NCBI RefSeq assembly: GCF_019219075.1
Contig: NZ_JAHUWJ010000013.1
Coordinates: 1-64,000 of the forward strand
Direction: 5' to 3'
DNA length: 64,000 nt
Source of the DNA: Chitinophaga sp. sic0106
Lineage (GTDB): Bacteria > Bacteroidota > Bacteroidia > Chitinophagales > Chitinophagaceae
Made by a program: the position numbers and the translations under genes. How positions within the stretch are numbered: position 1 is the first letter of the stretch; each line of letters opens with the position of its first letter. The notes under the pieces were generated by a model. That model searched no databases, was not told the DNA's origin, and worked only from the letters and a program-made list of their open reading frames with translations. Shown one piece after another: positions 28,981 to 37,757 of this stretch.

Positions 28981-31200
28981 TTGTACCGTATACTACTTAC
29001 CATCCTCTTCCTGACAGCATCGGTTTGTGCCCAGGCCCAGCTGCTGGCCGATTCGCTCAGGAACATCATTGCCCGTAAGGACCTGCCGCTGGAAATGCGT
29101 ATCGACGCTACCGACCGGTTGGGGCAGGTTGTATTCTTTAATACCGGCTGGAAGGAAGGCCTGGACATCCTGCGCCAGTCCATACAACTGGCGGCCCCCA
29201 TGAAAGACGGCAGCTACAGGGCACATACCTATGGTATGATGGCCGCCTCCTATTATATCACCGGCGATACAGAAGCCGCTTATAAGCATTTCGACAGCGC
29301 CACCCTGTACATCAGGCATTCTAACAATAAGCTGATGAAAGGCTATGTGCTGTACATGAAAGGGTGGCTGCAGGTGCGCTCCCGCCAGGAAACAGACGCT
29401 ATCAACACGCTCCAGGAGGCACTGGAAGTACTGGAAAAGGCCCCTGGTGGCCTCACCTACCTACAGGCCGTATATTCAGAAATTGCCGGAGTATACTTCA
29501 AATGGTATGACCTGGTGAACGTGGAAAAATACACCCGCCTGTCCCTCGATGCCGCCAACCAGCTGAAGATCCTGGAAAAACTCATCAGCGCCAACCAGGA
29601 AAGAGGCGGCTACTTTATAAACCTCTACCGGGAAAATACCGAACGCACCGCAGCGCTGGACTCTGCATTGTACTACATGCGCAGGTCGCTCCACCTTGCA
29701 CGTGCCAACCGGGAGCGACTGGTAACACCGAGTAATATTCCGTTTTCGGCCATCGGCATCGCCAATATATTCAGGGAAAATATGCCGGCCACTCCTGCCA
29801 ATAAAGACAGCGTAGACTATTACAACAACATTGCGCTGGAAGAAGGTAAGCTCACCAAACAGTTTGCGGTGGAAGCAGGCGTATACAATGAGCTGGCCTC
29901 CGAGGCAGCCAAACGTGGCGACTACCAGTCAGCCGTAAATTACCTCAACGGCGCTATACTCGTGAGTGCAAAAGATCCGCTGTTTGATAAGTACAACCTG
30001 TCACAGTCGCACCTGGGCCTTGCCGAATGCTATGAGCAGCTGAAAGACACCGCCCTGGCCCTCCACAACTACAAACAGTACATGACCCTGTACCAGGAAC
30101 TGTTTGATGTGGAAAAAATGAATAAAGCCAAAGACCTGGAAGCCAAATATGAAATGGCCAGGAAGGAAAAAGACCTGCTGCAGATCCGCCTCATCGCCGA
30201 GCAACGCAACAAGGAACTGATACAGGCACGCTACCTTTCCGGGCAGAAAGACCAGGCACTGCTGGCGGCCAAATATGCTGCCAGTCTGCAAGACAAAGCC
30301 CTCCTCAACGCTAAATACGAAACAGAGCTGAAGCAACAGGCACTCAGTACCGCCAATTACAAAACCTCACAACGGGAGCAGGAATTAAAAGTGATGAGCG
30401 AGCGCTTTAGCTATAACCGTAAGCTGAATAAGATTTATTCCATACTTACGATCGCTTTGTTTCTGGCAGCAGCATTCCTCTACTTTGCGTTTAAGCAGCG
30501 CTCCAAAGCACTGAAGCAAAAGCAGCAGCTGCACAACATGGAGCTGGACAAGATCAAACAGGAACACCGCATTTCCATGTTATCCGCTATGCTGGAAGGA
30601 CAGGAACAGGAGCGCACCCGCCTGGCGCGGGATCTGCATGACGGATTGGGCGGCCTGCTGTCGGGTGTTAAAATAGAATTATCGGCACTGAATGCACCTG
30701 AAAAAACATCTCCCCAACAAACTATTGTACATAAAACGCTCCGCCACCTGGACCATGCAGTGGACGAACTGCGCCGCATTGCCCGCAGCATGATGCCGGA
30801 AGTACTGCTGGCCTATGGCCTGGGAGAGGCCACCCGAGAGTATTGCAACGGTCTGAAAAAATCAGGCGTGCCCGTTACCTGCCAGGTATACCACTATCGT
30901 AATGAGATGAACCATGGCCGCCAGGTAACACTATACCGCATCATGCAGGAGCTGGTGAATAACGCCGTAAAGCATGCCGCCGCCACACAAATACTTGTGC
31001 AATTACAACAAAGCGACAACCGCATCTTCCTGACAGTAGAAGATGATGGCAAGGGATTTGACCAGTCGGAAATGACCGCCCTAAAAGGAGCCGGACTGGC
31101 CAACATCCAATCCCGCACCGAAATGCTGCAAGGCACGCTGGAAGTATCTTCCTCACCCGGCACCGGCGCTTCTTTTACTGTTGAATGTTCTGTAAATTAA
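28981..31200 (+). CDS. TPR-containing NarL-type sensor histidine kinase
   Basis: About 739 residues from a TTG start at 28981 (MYRILLTILFLTASVCAQA, a good signal peptide). A TTG 10 codons upstream would fall inside the -7 box. Periplasmic TPR repeats (about 35-380) are followed by an unusual run of repeated 'RYLSGQKDQALLAAKYAASL'-like heptads (about 385-470), probably coiled coil. Then come a membrane helix (about 485-505), HisKA_3 with 'ARDLHDGLGGLLSGVKIEL' (His553) and HATPase_c ('QELVNNAVKHAAATQI', 'GLANIQSRTEML'). It is followed after 9 bp by its LuxR-type regulator. Signal unknown. Confidence 0.94.
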   Translation: MYRILLTILFLTASVCAQAQLLADSLRNIIARKDLPLEMRIDATDRLGQVVFFNTGWKEGLDILRQSIQLAAPMKDGSYRAHTYGMMAASYYITGDTEAAYKHFDSATLYIRHSNNKLMKGYVLYMKGWLQVRSRQETDAINTLQEALEVLEKAPGGLTYLQAVYSEIAGVYFKWYDLVNVEKYTRLSLDAANQLKILEKLISANQERGGYFINLYRENTERTAALDSALYYMRRSLHLARANRERLVTPSNIPFSAIGIANIFRENMPATPANKDSVDYYNNIALEEGKLTKQFAVEAGVYNELASEAAKRGDYQSAVNYLNGAILVSAKDPLFDKYNLSQSHLGLAECYEQLKDTALALHNYKQYMTLYQELFDVEKMNKAKDLEAKYEMARKEKDLLQIRLIAEQRNKELIQARYLSGQKDQALLAAKYAASLQDKALLNAKYETELKQQALSTANYKTSQREQELKVMSERFSYNRKLNKIYSILTIALFLAAAFLYFAFKQRSKALKQKQQLHNMELDKIKQEHRISMLSAMLEGQEQERTRLARDLHDGLGGLLSGVKIELSALNAPEKTSPQQTIVHKTLRHLDHAVDELRRIARSMMPEVLLAYGLGEATREYCNGLKKSGVPVTCQVYHYRNEMNHGRQVTLYRIMQELVNNAVKHAAATQILVQLQQSDNRIFLTVEDDGKGFDQSEMTALKGAGLANIQSRTEMLQGTLEVSSSPGTGASFTVECSVN

Positions 31201-31209
31201 TCACGCACC

Positions 31210-31833
31210 ATGATAAAAGTTATACTGATAGACGACCACCCGATTGTAATGGAAGGACTCAAAAACCTGCTCGCCACCCGCGAAGAGCTCACCGTGGCCG
31301 GATGCTTCAATAACGGCGCTGCCGGACTGGAAGCCATTAACACACTTGAGCCGGACGTTGTGTTGCTCGATATCAACCTCCCCGATATCAACGGCATCGA
31401 CCTATGCAAGCAGGTACGCAAATACGATAAAGACGTCAGGATTATTGCGCTGAGCGTACACAACGAGCGACCTGTGATTAAGAATATTCTCAACAGCGGC
31501 GCCAATGGTTACGTGCTGAAAAATTCGGTGGGCGAAGAAATCATCATGGCGATCAATGCCGCCTTAAAAGGCGACACTTATTTATGCAACGCTGCCCGCG
31601 AAATCATAAGCCAGGTACAGGAAGGCGAACTAAGCGACATACCGAAGATCACCCGCAGGGAAAAAGAAATTATGGGCCTGGTGAGCAAAGGACTCACCAC
31701 CGGACAAATTGCCGGGCAACTCTTTATCAGTACACACACAGTAGAAAGTCATCGTAAAAACCTCATCGAAAAGTTTGATGTTACCACGATGACGGCGGTG
31801 ATCAAACTGGCCACACAATACGGTTTGCTGTAA
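31210..31833 (+). CDS. NarL/LuxR family response regulator
   Basis: 207 residues: receiver domain (1-120; acidic Asp8/Asp9, phospho-acceptor Asp54 in 'VVLLDINLPDING', Lys near 105) and a LuxR-type helix-turn-helix (about 143-205) with 'TRREKEIMGLVSKGLTTGQI' and 'ISTHTVESHRKNL'. It is the partner of the HisKA_3 kinase ending 9 bp upstream. It would regulate transcription on phosphorylation; targets are not evident, though the next operon (31930) has its own TAnnTTTG promoter. Confidence 0.96.
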   Translation: MIKVILIDDHPIVMEGLKNLLATREELTVAGCFNNGAAGLEAINTLEPDVVLLDINLPDINGIDLCKQVRKYDKDVRIIALSVHNERPVIKNILNSGANGYVLKNSVGEEIIMAINAALKGDTYLCNAAREIISQVQEGELSDIPKITRREKEIMGLVSKGLTTGQIAGQLFISTHTVESHRKNLIEKFDVTTMTAVIKLATQYGLL

Positions 31834-31887
31834 TATATCGTAATAAAATAGCTGTTTTCAGGGAGAAAAATCCCTGGCCACCGGCCG

Positions 31888-31895
31888 TAGCTTTG
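31888..31895 (+). promoter_or_regulatory. -7 element TAGCTTTG for the DUF4870 gene
   Basis: A TAnnTTTG match 35 bp upstream of the ATG at 31930, giving a leader of about 25-30 nt. Confidence 0.55.
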
Positions 31896-31929
31896 TTAAA
31901 GCAAATTTTAACAATCTAAAAAAAACAGC

Positions 31930-32259
31930 ATGGACAGAAAAACCTTGGCCATCATTGCTTACCTCTCCATCATAGGATGGCTGATTGCATATTTTCAGTA
32001 TAAAGACAAGCCCAAAGATCATTTCGTAAGCTACCATCTCAAACAGGCATTAGGGATTGCCATTATCAGTCTCCTGCTCGGTGTAGCCATCAACGTGGTG
32101 GTAAGCCTGGTGCCGGCATTATCAGTGGTAGTTTACGCCAACATAGCCATCCTGGCGCTCTGGATCATGGGGATCATCAATGCCTATAACGGGCAAATGA
32201 AACCTGTGCCGGTAGCGGGTCCTATATTCGAAGGCAAATTCAGCTTTCTCAATTCCTAA
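31930..32259 (+). CDS. DUF4870/Tic20-like small membrane protein
   Basis: 109 residues with three or four hydrophobic helices (about 7-22, 40-62, 68-88) and the family-typical 'KDHFVSYHLKQALGI' turn after TM1. Such proteins are widespread and of unknown role. It is followed 36 bp later by another small membrane protein, probably in the same transcript. Confidence 0.88.
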   Translation: MDRKTLAIIAYLSIIGWLIAYFQYKDKPKDHFVSYHLKQALGIAIISLLLGVAINVVVSLVPALSVVVYANIAILALWIMGIINAYNGQMKPVPVAGPIFEGKFSFLNS

Positions 32260-32295
32260 CCTTCATCCCCTGATTAACCACGAAAACCTTACACG

Positions 32296-32496
32296 ATGCA
32301 AAGAATCGGATCATTTTTAGTAATCATAGGCCTTTTATCCATTGTTGCTGGTTTCTTTAACCATGTACCCAAGATCCTGATGTGGATTTACAAATGGGGA
32401 GAGCCCACCGCCTGGGCCATTAAGATAGGCCTGATAGTAGTAGGCGCTGTTGTGTACCTGATGAGTGCGAAAGGTTCGGAAGAAGTAACAAAATAG
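32296..32496 (+). CDS. Small two-helix membrane protein, unknown
   Basis: 66 residues with hydrophobic helices at about 5-22 and 40-58, separated by 'NHVPKILMWIYKWGEPTAW'. The length and cotranscription with the preceding DUF4870 gene support a real gene. It is of the kind often found in Bacteroidota without assigned function. It ends just before a bidirectional terminator. Confidence 0.75.
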   Translation: MQRIGSFLVIIGLLSIVAGFFNHVPKILMWIYKWGEPTAWAIKIGLIVVGAVVYLMSAKGSEEVTK

Positions 32497-32523
32497 TATA
32501 GTTGCCACCTTCGGCAGCGGATT

Positions 32524-32570
32524 AAACAGGAAATGTAACAGCGGCGCCGCCACTGTTACATTTCCTGTTT
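32524..32570. terminator. Bidirectional terminator between convergent genes
   Basis: An 18-bp perfect stem (32524-32541 with 32553-32570, arms AAACAGGAAATGTAACAG/CTGTTACATTTCCTGTTT) around a GC-rich 11-nt loop. It lies between the small membrane gene and kup and overlaps the end of the kup stop codon. Confidence 0.85.
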
Positions 32571-34545
32571 AGTGGGGAGTAGTTCTTTTCAGTTTGATAT
32601 TACTGGTCGGGTTCAGGAACAGCGGATACAGTTCTACCTGTACGCTGCTGGCATCCAGGCCGAAGCCTTTTTCTTCTGAAAGGGTATACTCTTTCAGCCA
32701 GAAATAAAACTCCATGATCCACCGCTCAAAAAAGGATAGCTGATGGCCCTGGTTAAGGTAGGCTTCCATCACCACGAAAGTGAAATCGCCTATTACATGC
32801 CGTTTCTCCAGGCTTTCGTAGCGGCTGGTGATATTTACTTCGCGGCGGGTTACCAGGTCCTGCAGCGCCGTCCGGAAGAACAGGTCAATGCGGGGCTGCA
32901 CACGGAAACCCAGTTTAAAATCGATGCGTATAATTTCGTTTGGCAGATAGTGGGTGACTTCATACTCTGTGGTATACGGATCATCTAACGTTTGCACATG
33001 TACGAACCAGTAGATATCTGCCCGTTTGGGCTGGCGCCGGAAGATGGAATAAATGATTTTGTTATCAATTTCTCCCGGTGAGTCAGCAGCGGTTAAAAAT
33101 ACCAGGTGTGTACTTGTTTTAGGAACGGCCGCATCATTGCTGAGTTCCCGCAACATAGGCACATAGGGTTCGAGCTTCACAAATTCTGCCAGCCTGTTTT
33201 TAATGCGTCTTGCTTTATAGCATACATACATGACCCAGAAAAGCCCTCCTGCCACCAGCAGTGCTACATAGCCTCCGTGCGCAAACTTCACCAGGTTGGC
33301 AAACAGGAAGCTGCCTTCAATAGCGAGGTATACAACCAGGAATAAATAGATCAACACGGGTTGCACTCTTTTTATGACGAGGTAGTTGGCAAACAACACG
33401 GTGGTGGCCAGCATACAAAGGGTAATGGCGAGTCCGTATGCCGCTTCCATATTGGTAGATTTCCGGAAATACACCACAATACCGCAGCAACCAAGGTAGA
33501 GTAATACGTTGATTCCCGGCAAAAACAATTGTCCTTTTTGGGTAGTGGGATAGTTTACTTTCATACGCGGCCATAGTCCGAGTCGCATGGCTTCACCAAT
33601 CAGCGTAAAGGAGCCGCTCACCAGCGCCTGGCTGGCGATAATGGCTGCACTGGTAGCGATGATGATGCCTATGAGCAGGAACCAGTCCGGCATGATGGCA
33701 TAAAACGGGTTGAAGCCTGTTCTGATCAGTTCATCCGTTACTGTTTGCTGATTCATATTCACCAGCAGCCAGGCTCCCTGACCGAGATAGTTAAGGATCA
33801 GGCAGGTTTTCACCATCACCCACGACACCCGGATGTTTCCCCTGCCACAGTGGCCGAGATCGGAATACAAGGCTTCTGCCCCTGTAGTACAAAGGAATAC
33901 GCCTCCCAGTATCCAGAATCCCTGCGGATAAGTCAGCAGCAAGTGCACCCCATAATAGGGGTTAAATGCCTTAAAAATGACCGGATAATGCAGCAAATTC
34001 ATTACCCCCAGCGTACCCAGCATCACGAACCAGATGGTCATAACAGGACCGAATAAACGACCAATGGAATGCGTACCGAATTGCTGCAATAAAAACAGTA
34101 CCGATAATATGGTCAGTACGATCATTACGATGGTCCCGTCGGCGATTTCCCCGATATTGTTGATACCTCTCAACCCTTCGATGGCAGAGGTAACGGACAT
34201 GGGCGGCGTGATCATCCCATCGGCCAGCAGGGCGGCCCCGCCGATCATGGCCGGAAACACCAGCCACTTGCGGCGGCGGCGTACAAGGGTGTAAAGGGAA
34301 AAAATACCACCTTCCCCCCGGTTGTCGGCCTTGAGGGTGAGCACCACATATTTGATGGTCGTTTGCAGCGTGAGCGTCCATATCACGAGTGATAAAGACC
34401 CTAGCACTACGGTTTCTGTGACCATCTTACCTTTAAGAATGGCGTTGAGCACATATAACGGGGACGTTCCGATATCGCCGTAAATAATGCCCAGCGCAAT
34501 AAGCAATCCTGCTGCCGTTACTGATTTATGGTGTTGTGTACCCAT
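32569..34545 (-). CDS. kup: Kup-type potassium uptake transporter
   Basis: 658 residues from the start at 34545 (MGTQHHKSVTAAGLLIALG). A Met 28 codons upstream lies beyond the promoter-like element and is rejected. It is an H+/K+ symporter of the inner membrane: 12 membrane helices begin with the family signature 'GIIYGDIGTSPLYVLNAI', then 'DNRGEGGIFSLYTLVRRRRK' and 'GALLADGMITPPMSVTSAIEG', with a C-terminal cytoplasmic domain ('VHVQTLDDPYTTEYEV'). Full length for the family. It is transcribed alone, with a strong terminator at its 3' end. Confidence 0.96.
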   Translation of the reverse strand: MGTQHHKSVTAAGLLIALGIIYGDIGTSPLYVLNAILKGKMVTETVVLGSLSLVIWTLTLQTTIKYVVLTLKADNRGEGGIFSLYTLVRRRRKWLVFPAMIGGAALLADGMITPPMSVTSAIEGLRGINNIGEIADGTIVMIVLTILSVLFLLQQFGTHSIGRLFGPVMTIWFVMLGTLGVMNLLHYPVIFKAFNPYYGVHLLLTYPQGFWILGGVFLCTTGAEALYSDLGHCGRGNIRVSWVMVKTCLILNYLGQGAWLLVNMNQQTVTDELIRTGFNPFYAIMPDWFLLIGIIIATSAAIIASQALVSGSFTLIGEAMRLGLWPRMKVNYPTTQKGQLFLPGINVLLYLGCCGIVVYFRKSTNMEAAYGLAITLCMLATTVLFANYLVIKRVQPVLIYLFLVVYLAIEGSFLFANLVKFAHGGYVALLVAGGLFWVMYVCYKARRIKNRLAEFVKLEPYVPMLRELSNDAAVPKTSTHLVFLTAADSPGEIDNKIIYSIFRRQPKRADIYWFVHVQTLDDPYTTEYEVTHYLPNEIIRIDFKLGFRVQPRIDLFFRTALQDLVTRREVNITSRYESLEKRHVIGDFTFVVMEAYLNQGHQLSFFERWIMEFYFWLKEYTLSEEKGFGLDASSVQVELYPLFLNPTSNIKLKRTTPH

Positions 34546-34566
34546 GTAATTGTGGTATTCCGAATA

Positions 34567-34574
34567 CAAAGATG
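34567..34574 (-). promoter_or_regulatory. Promoter-like -7 element of kup
   Basis: Minus-strand CATCTTTG (one mismatch to TAnnTTTG), with a TTG about 20 nt further upstream as the -33 element. It places the transcript start roughly 15-20 nt before the ATG at 34545. Confidence 0.45.
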
Positions 34575-34678
34575 CCACGATAATTACAATTGGGTGCGTT
34601 AATTGTTGGCGGCAGGATTGCCTGGTCATTCATTTCTTAAAGGTGACGCCACGCTAAAGCGCCATGCTGCACGCTACG

Positions 34679-36031
34679 TTAATACTTCAGCAACACCACT
34701 CTGTCCGCCACCGTTTTCCCGGTCACGATCCCGAATTCACTGTCGAATCCATAGTGGATACCGCCATATACCCTGGAGATACTGGCTTCGTCAATCATTT
34801 GGCTAAAGCTGGTGAAAGAGCGGGGGCTGAAGCCTTCCGGTACTTTCTGCTGGTCCGTGAAGGCATAGCTGCTGCCGAATTTAGCTGCCATTACATTACC
34901 GGCGGCACTGGTGAAGGTGGCATGGCCGGAAGTATAGCTGGGAAACGGCGGTGTACCGATCAGCGGCGACCACGTACTGTCGATCTGGCTACGTATATAC
35001 GTTACAGGGCGCAGCACGTTGTAATGGAATTTGTACTTCCAGCATTTGATACCGCCATCGTTTAAACCGATGCCTACCTGCGCCAGCAGATTGGCCGCAG
35101 CAGTGAGACTCAGCTGATTGTCCCCTATCAGCTGGGCAGCAATCGCAATCAGGTGGCCCGGAGGTGTGAAGGTACCGCCACCATCTGCCCAATAGAGCGC
35201 GATGTTCTTTTCAGCCGGTGTGCCTGCCACTCCCTTGTCGTACACCAGCCTGGCTGCCTTGTAAAAATTGCTGGCAGTATCAGTAGAATATGCTACCGGC
35301 GGATAACCTACCGCATCTGTCCAATGCGGCTTCAGCATGGTACGATTATTACCCCAATACGGCAGCATGGCGCGCTGAAAGGCAGGCGGAGTAGGCACCC
35401 ACAAGCCAGGGCCGGCAGGAGGGATATAATCCGCAGGGAAGTTGTTCAGGTACCCATCTTTACCACCATCCGTGAGGGACCACTGATAAATGAGCGTTGC
35501 CACCTGCTGACCATACGCTACCGAACGGGTGATGACCTCGGCACTGCAATTGTTGGCATAGGTTACTTTGTTGGTACTGTCCAATTGCTGGATCAGCTGC
35601 AGATTTGCCGCACTCGCATTCGGAAACAGCTGCCTGATAATATAGGCCAGCGCACTATTAGCCGCAATAGCCCAGTTGTATTGCTTAAACTTCGAAGGCG
35701 GCGGCAACGGCGGCAGCCCATTCAGCTGCCCACCCAGCGTTTGCGCATTTGCACTGCGGCCCACTACCGCTTCGTGCAGGGCAATACCAGTGTAAGCAAT
35801 AGCCCTGGCGGATACCGGCGGACTAAAACCCGGCGTTTCCTTGATCAGCTTTAATTCCAGCGTGTACCACGACAACGGTACATTCACTTCTCCATAAACT
35901 GTTTCTACCTGAACAGCCGCTACAGCCGCATCGGGAACCTGCTGCAGTGAGGAATCCTGCTTCTTACAGGCATACAGTACAAAAACGAGGAATAGCCCCG
36001 TGAATCGGGCCAACAAACAATTAGATTTCAT
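34679..36031 (-). CDS. Vanadium haloperoxidase/PAP2-type lipoprotein
   Basis: 450 residues. The signal peptide ends 'FVLYACKK', a probable lipobox. The C-terminal half carries the acid phosphatase/vanadium-chloroperoxidase triad motifs: 'KYKFHYNVLRP', 'FPSYTSGHATF' and 'SRVYGGIHYGFDSEFG'. The mostly helical N-terminal half contains 'GIALHEAVVGRSA'. Proteins of this family are vanadium-dependent haloperoxidases or phosphatases; the sequence does not tell which. It is a monocistronic gene between kup and a CNNM-type gene. Confidence 0.9.
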   Translation of the reverse strand: MKSNCLLARFTGLFLVFVLYACKKQDSSLQQVPDAAVAAVQVETVYGEVNVPLSWYTLELKLIKETPGFSPPVSARAIAYTGIALHEAVVGRSANAQTLGGQLNGLPPLPPPSKFKQYNWAIAANSALAYIIRQLFPNASAANLQLIQQLDSTNKVTYANNCSAEVITRSVAYGQQVATLIYQWSLTDGGKDGYLNNFPADYIPPAGPGLWVPTPPAFQRAMLPYWGNNRTMLKPHWTDAVGYPPVAYSTDTASNFYKAARLVYDKGVAGTPAEKNIALYWADGGGTFTPPGHLIAIAAQLIGDNQLSLTAAANLLAQVGIGLNDGGIKCWKYKFHYNVLRPVTYIRSQIDSTWSPLIGTPPFPSYTSGHATFTSAAGNVMAAKFGSSYAFTDQQKVPEGFSPRSFTSFSQMIDEASISRVYGGIHYGFDSEFGIVTGKTVADRVVLLKY

Positions 36032-36162
36032 TCTTTTTCTTTTAACAGATTACAAAATATGGGGTCAGAAAGTAGATATGGTTATACCTGGAATACAAAG
36101 ATAGCCAGGCACTACGCAGCCAATTGGCGTAGCGAAAAAAATATCTCCCCAAATCAAAAAAT

Positions 36163-37455
36163 TTATTTGGAAACTGCCGGATCAGATAAGGTACGTATCA
36201 CCACCTCGTCTATACGATGATGATCCATTTTAGTGACCTCAAAACTTACATTATTCAGAATGATCTGCTCTCCCACTGCAGGTATGTGTTTCAGCTTATC
36301 TATAATGAGGCCCGCCACCGTGTTATCATCCCTTTCATAGTCATGCAGCCAGTCATAGCCAAGGGTTTCACGGATATAGGTCAATTTCGTATAGCCGTAC
36401 GTTTCCCAACTGTTGTCCGGCAGCTTTTTCAGGAAACGCCCAGATATATTGTATCCCGGCAAACTGCCGCCCATCAGGCCCGACACAATATCATGATAGG
36501 AAATCATTCCTTCCAGGGCACCATATTCATCAATCACAATACCCATATTGGTACTTTCATTTTTCATCTGCTGGAAAATATCATACACCTCCTGATTTGC
36601 GGATAAAAAAGACACCGGCTGTAACATCTCCTGTACCTGCTTGCCGGGATACAGAAAAAATTCTTTCACCCCCAGAGCGCCCACTATTTCCTTTTCGGTA
36701 TTTATCACCGGGAAAGTACGATGGATACTGCTCTTGATCACCGCTGTAATTTCATCTCTCGACATACTTGTACGCACTGCGGTGATCATGGTAGCAGGCG
36801 TCATAATATTTTCGGCTTTGAGGTCGTAGGTAGTAAACAGGTTTTTATGGAGAATAAATTCTCCCTTGTCAATAACCCCTTGTTTGTAAGCAGCGGTGAG
36901 CATACCCCGTAAGTCATTTTCCGTAATTTTTTCTTCCCGGATAGTATTGATGTTAAACAGACCCAGTAAAAACTTGGTGCTGGCCGTGAGGAGTTTTATA
37001 AAAGGGTAGGTTATTTTAGAGAAGATAATCATAGAAGGGGTAATGAGATAAGATACTTTCAGCGGATCAAGCAGGGCCAGGGTTTTGGGTATCAGCTCCC
37101 CGATTACAATGGTTAAATAGGTGATGGAACCTACGCCAATAACCAGCGCGGTCAGGTGCGCCCAGGAGCTGTGCATGCCCCAGGCAATAAAGCGCGGCTC
37201 CAGCATGGCAGCCATCAGATCTCCCCCATATAACCCTTCCAGAATCCCAACCAGTGTAATACCTACCTGCACAGCACTCAGGAACTCGTCGGGGTCACTA
37301 ATCAACTCCAGTACGCGTGCGGCTTTCTTATTGCCTTTGTCGACCTGTTGCTGTAAAATGGTTTTGTCGATAGAAATTAATCCTATCTCTGCCATAGAAA
37401 AGTAAAAATTAAAAGCAATCAGGACGAGGATGATCAGGATGGAAATCATATGCAA
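36163..37455 (-). CDS. CNNM/HlyC/CorC family protein (DUF21-CBS-CorC)
   Basis: 430 residues. The N-terminal DUF21 membrane domain has about four helices (1-190) starting 'MISILIILVLIAFNFYFSMA'. A CBS pair follows (about 210-330; 'NIMTPATMITAVRTSMSRDE', 'MGIVIDEYGALEGMISYHDI'), then a C-terminal CorC_HlyC domain ('DNTVAGLIIDKLKHIPAVGE'). Relatives act in Mg2+/Co2+ efflux or sodium-linked magnesium transport. The name haemolysin used in databases is historical. Met1 and Met3 are both plausible starts. It is divergent from lpd. Confidence 0.93.
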   Translation of the reverse strand: MHMISILIILVLIAFNFYFSMAEIGLISIDKTILQQQVDKGNKKAARVLELISDPDEFLSAVQVGITLVGILEGLYGGDLMAAMLEPRFIAWGMHSSWAHLTALVIGVGSITYLTIVIGELIPKTLALLDPLKVSYLITPSMIIFSKITYPFIKLLTASTKFLLGLFNINTIREEKITENDLRGMLTAAYKQGVIDKGEFILHKNLFTTYDLKAENIMTPATMITAVRTSMSRDEITAVIKSSIHRTFPVINTEKEIVGALGVKEFFLYPGKQVQEMLQPVSFLSANQEVYDIFQQMKNESTNMGIVIDEYGALEGMISYHDIVSGLMGGSLPGYNISGRFLKKLPDNSWETYGYTKLTYIRETLGYDWLHDYERDDNTVAGLIIDKLKHIPAVGEQIILNNVSFEVTKMDHHRIDEVVIRTLSDPAVSK

Positions 37456-37757
37456 TGCGGTTCTTGTTGCACTAACAATCAGTGCAACCTATTGTTTAGC
37501 TTGTAATCAGGGGTTTTGGTGGCGACCTGCCTGATATGTAGTACTGTTGGCCTTATGATCCCGATTTACGTAAAAACTGTAAGGTTTATTATCGATGTAT
37601 ACGGTAATATCAGTAATTTCCACTTCGATTTTTTAGGAAACCTGAACATCACCCGTACCGGGAAAATGAAAAAAGGATGCGCATGGCACAAACAACCATG
37701 CTCTCCCGTTCGTTTCCCTGATGAAAAGTCTGTCTTCACCAATTATTAATATTTATT
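37456..37757. other. Intergenic region between divergent CNNM and lpd genes
   Basis: 302 bp. A 77-codon plus-strand frame (37516-37749) is present, but its composition is not protein-like and it has no recognisable motif, so it is not called. The region should carry the promoters of the two divergent genes; no clean TAnnTTTG element stands out. Confidence 0.4.

Noticed and set aside
34546..34678. c-di-AMP or other riboswitch upstream of kup
   Set aside because: The 5' leader before kup appears to be only about 15-25 nt, and no conserved riboswitch core is visible.
37516..37749. 77-codon plus-strand frame upstream of lpd
   Set aside because: Protein sequence lacks family features and the frame spans the expected lpd promoter region.
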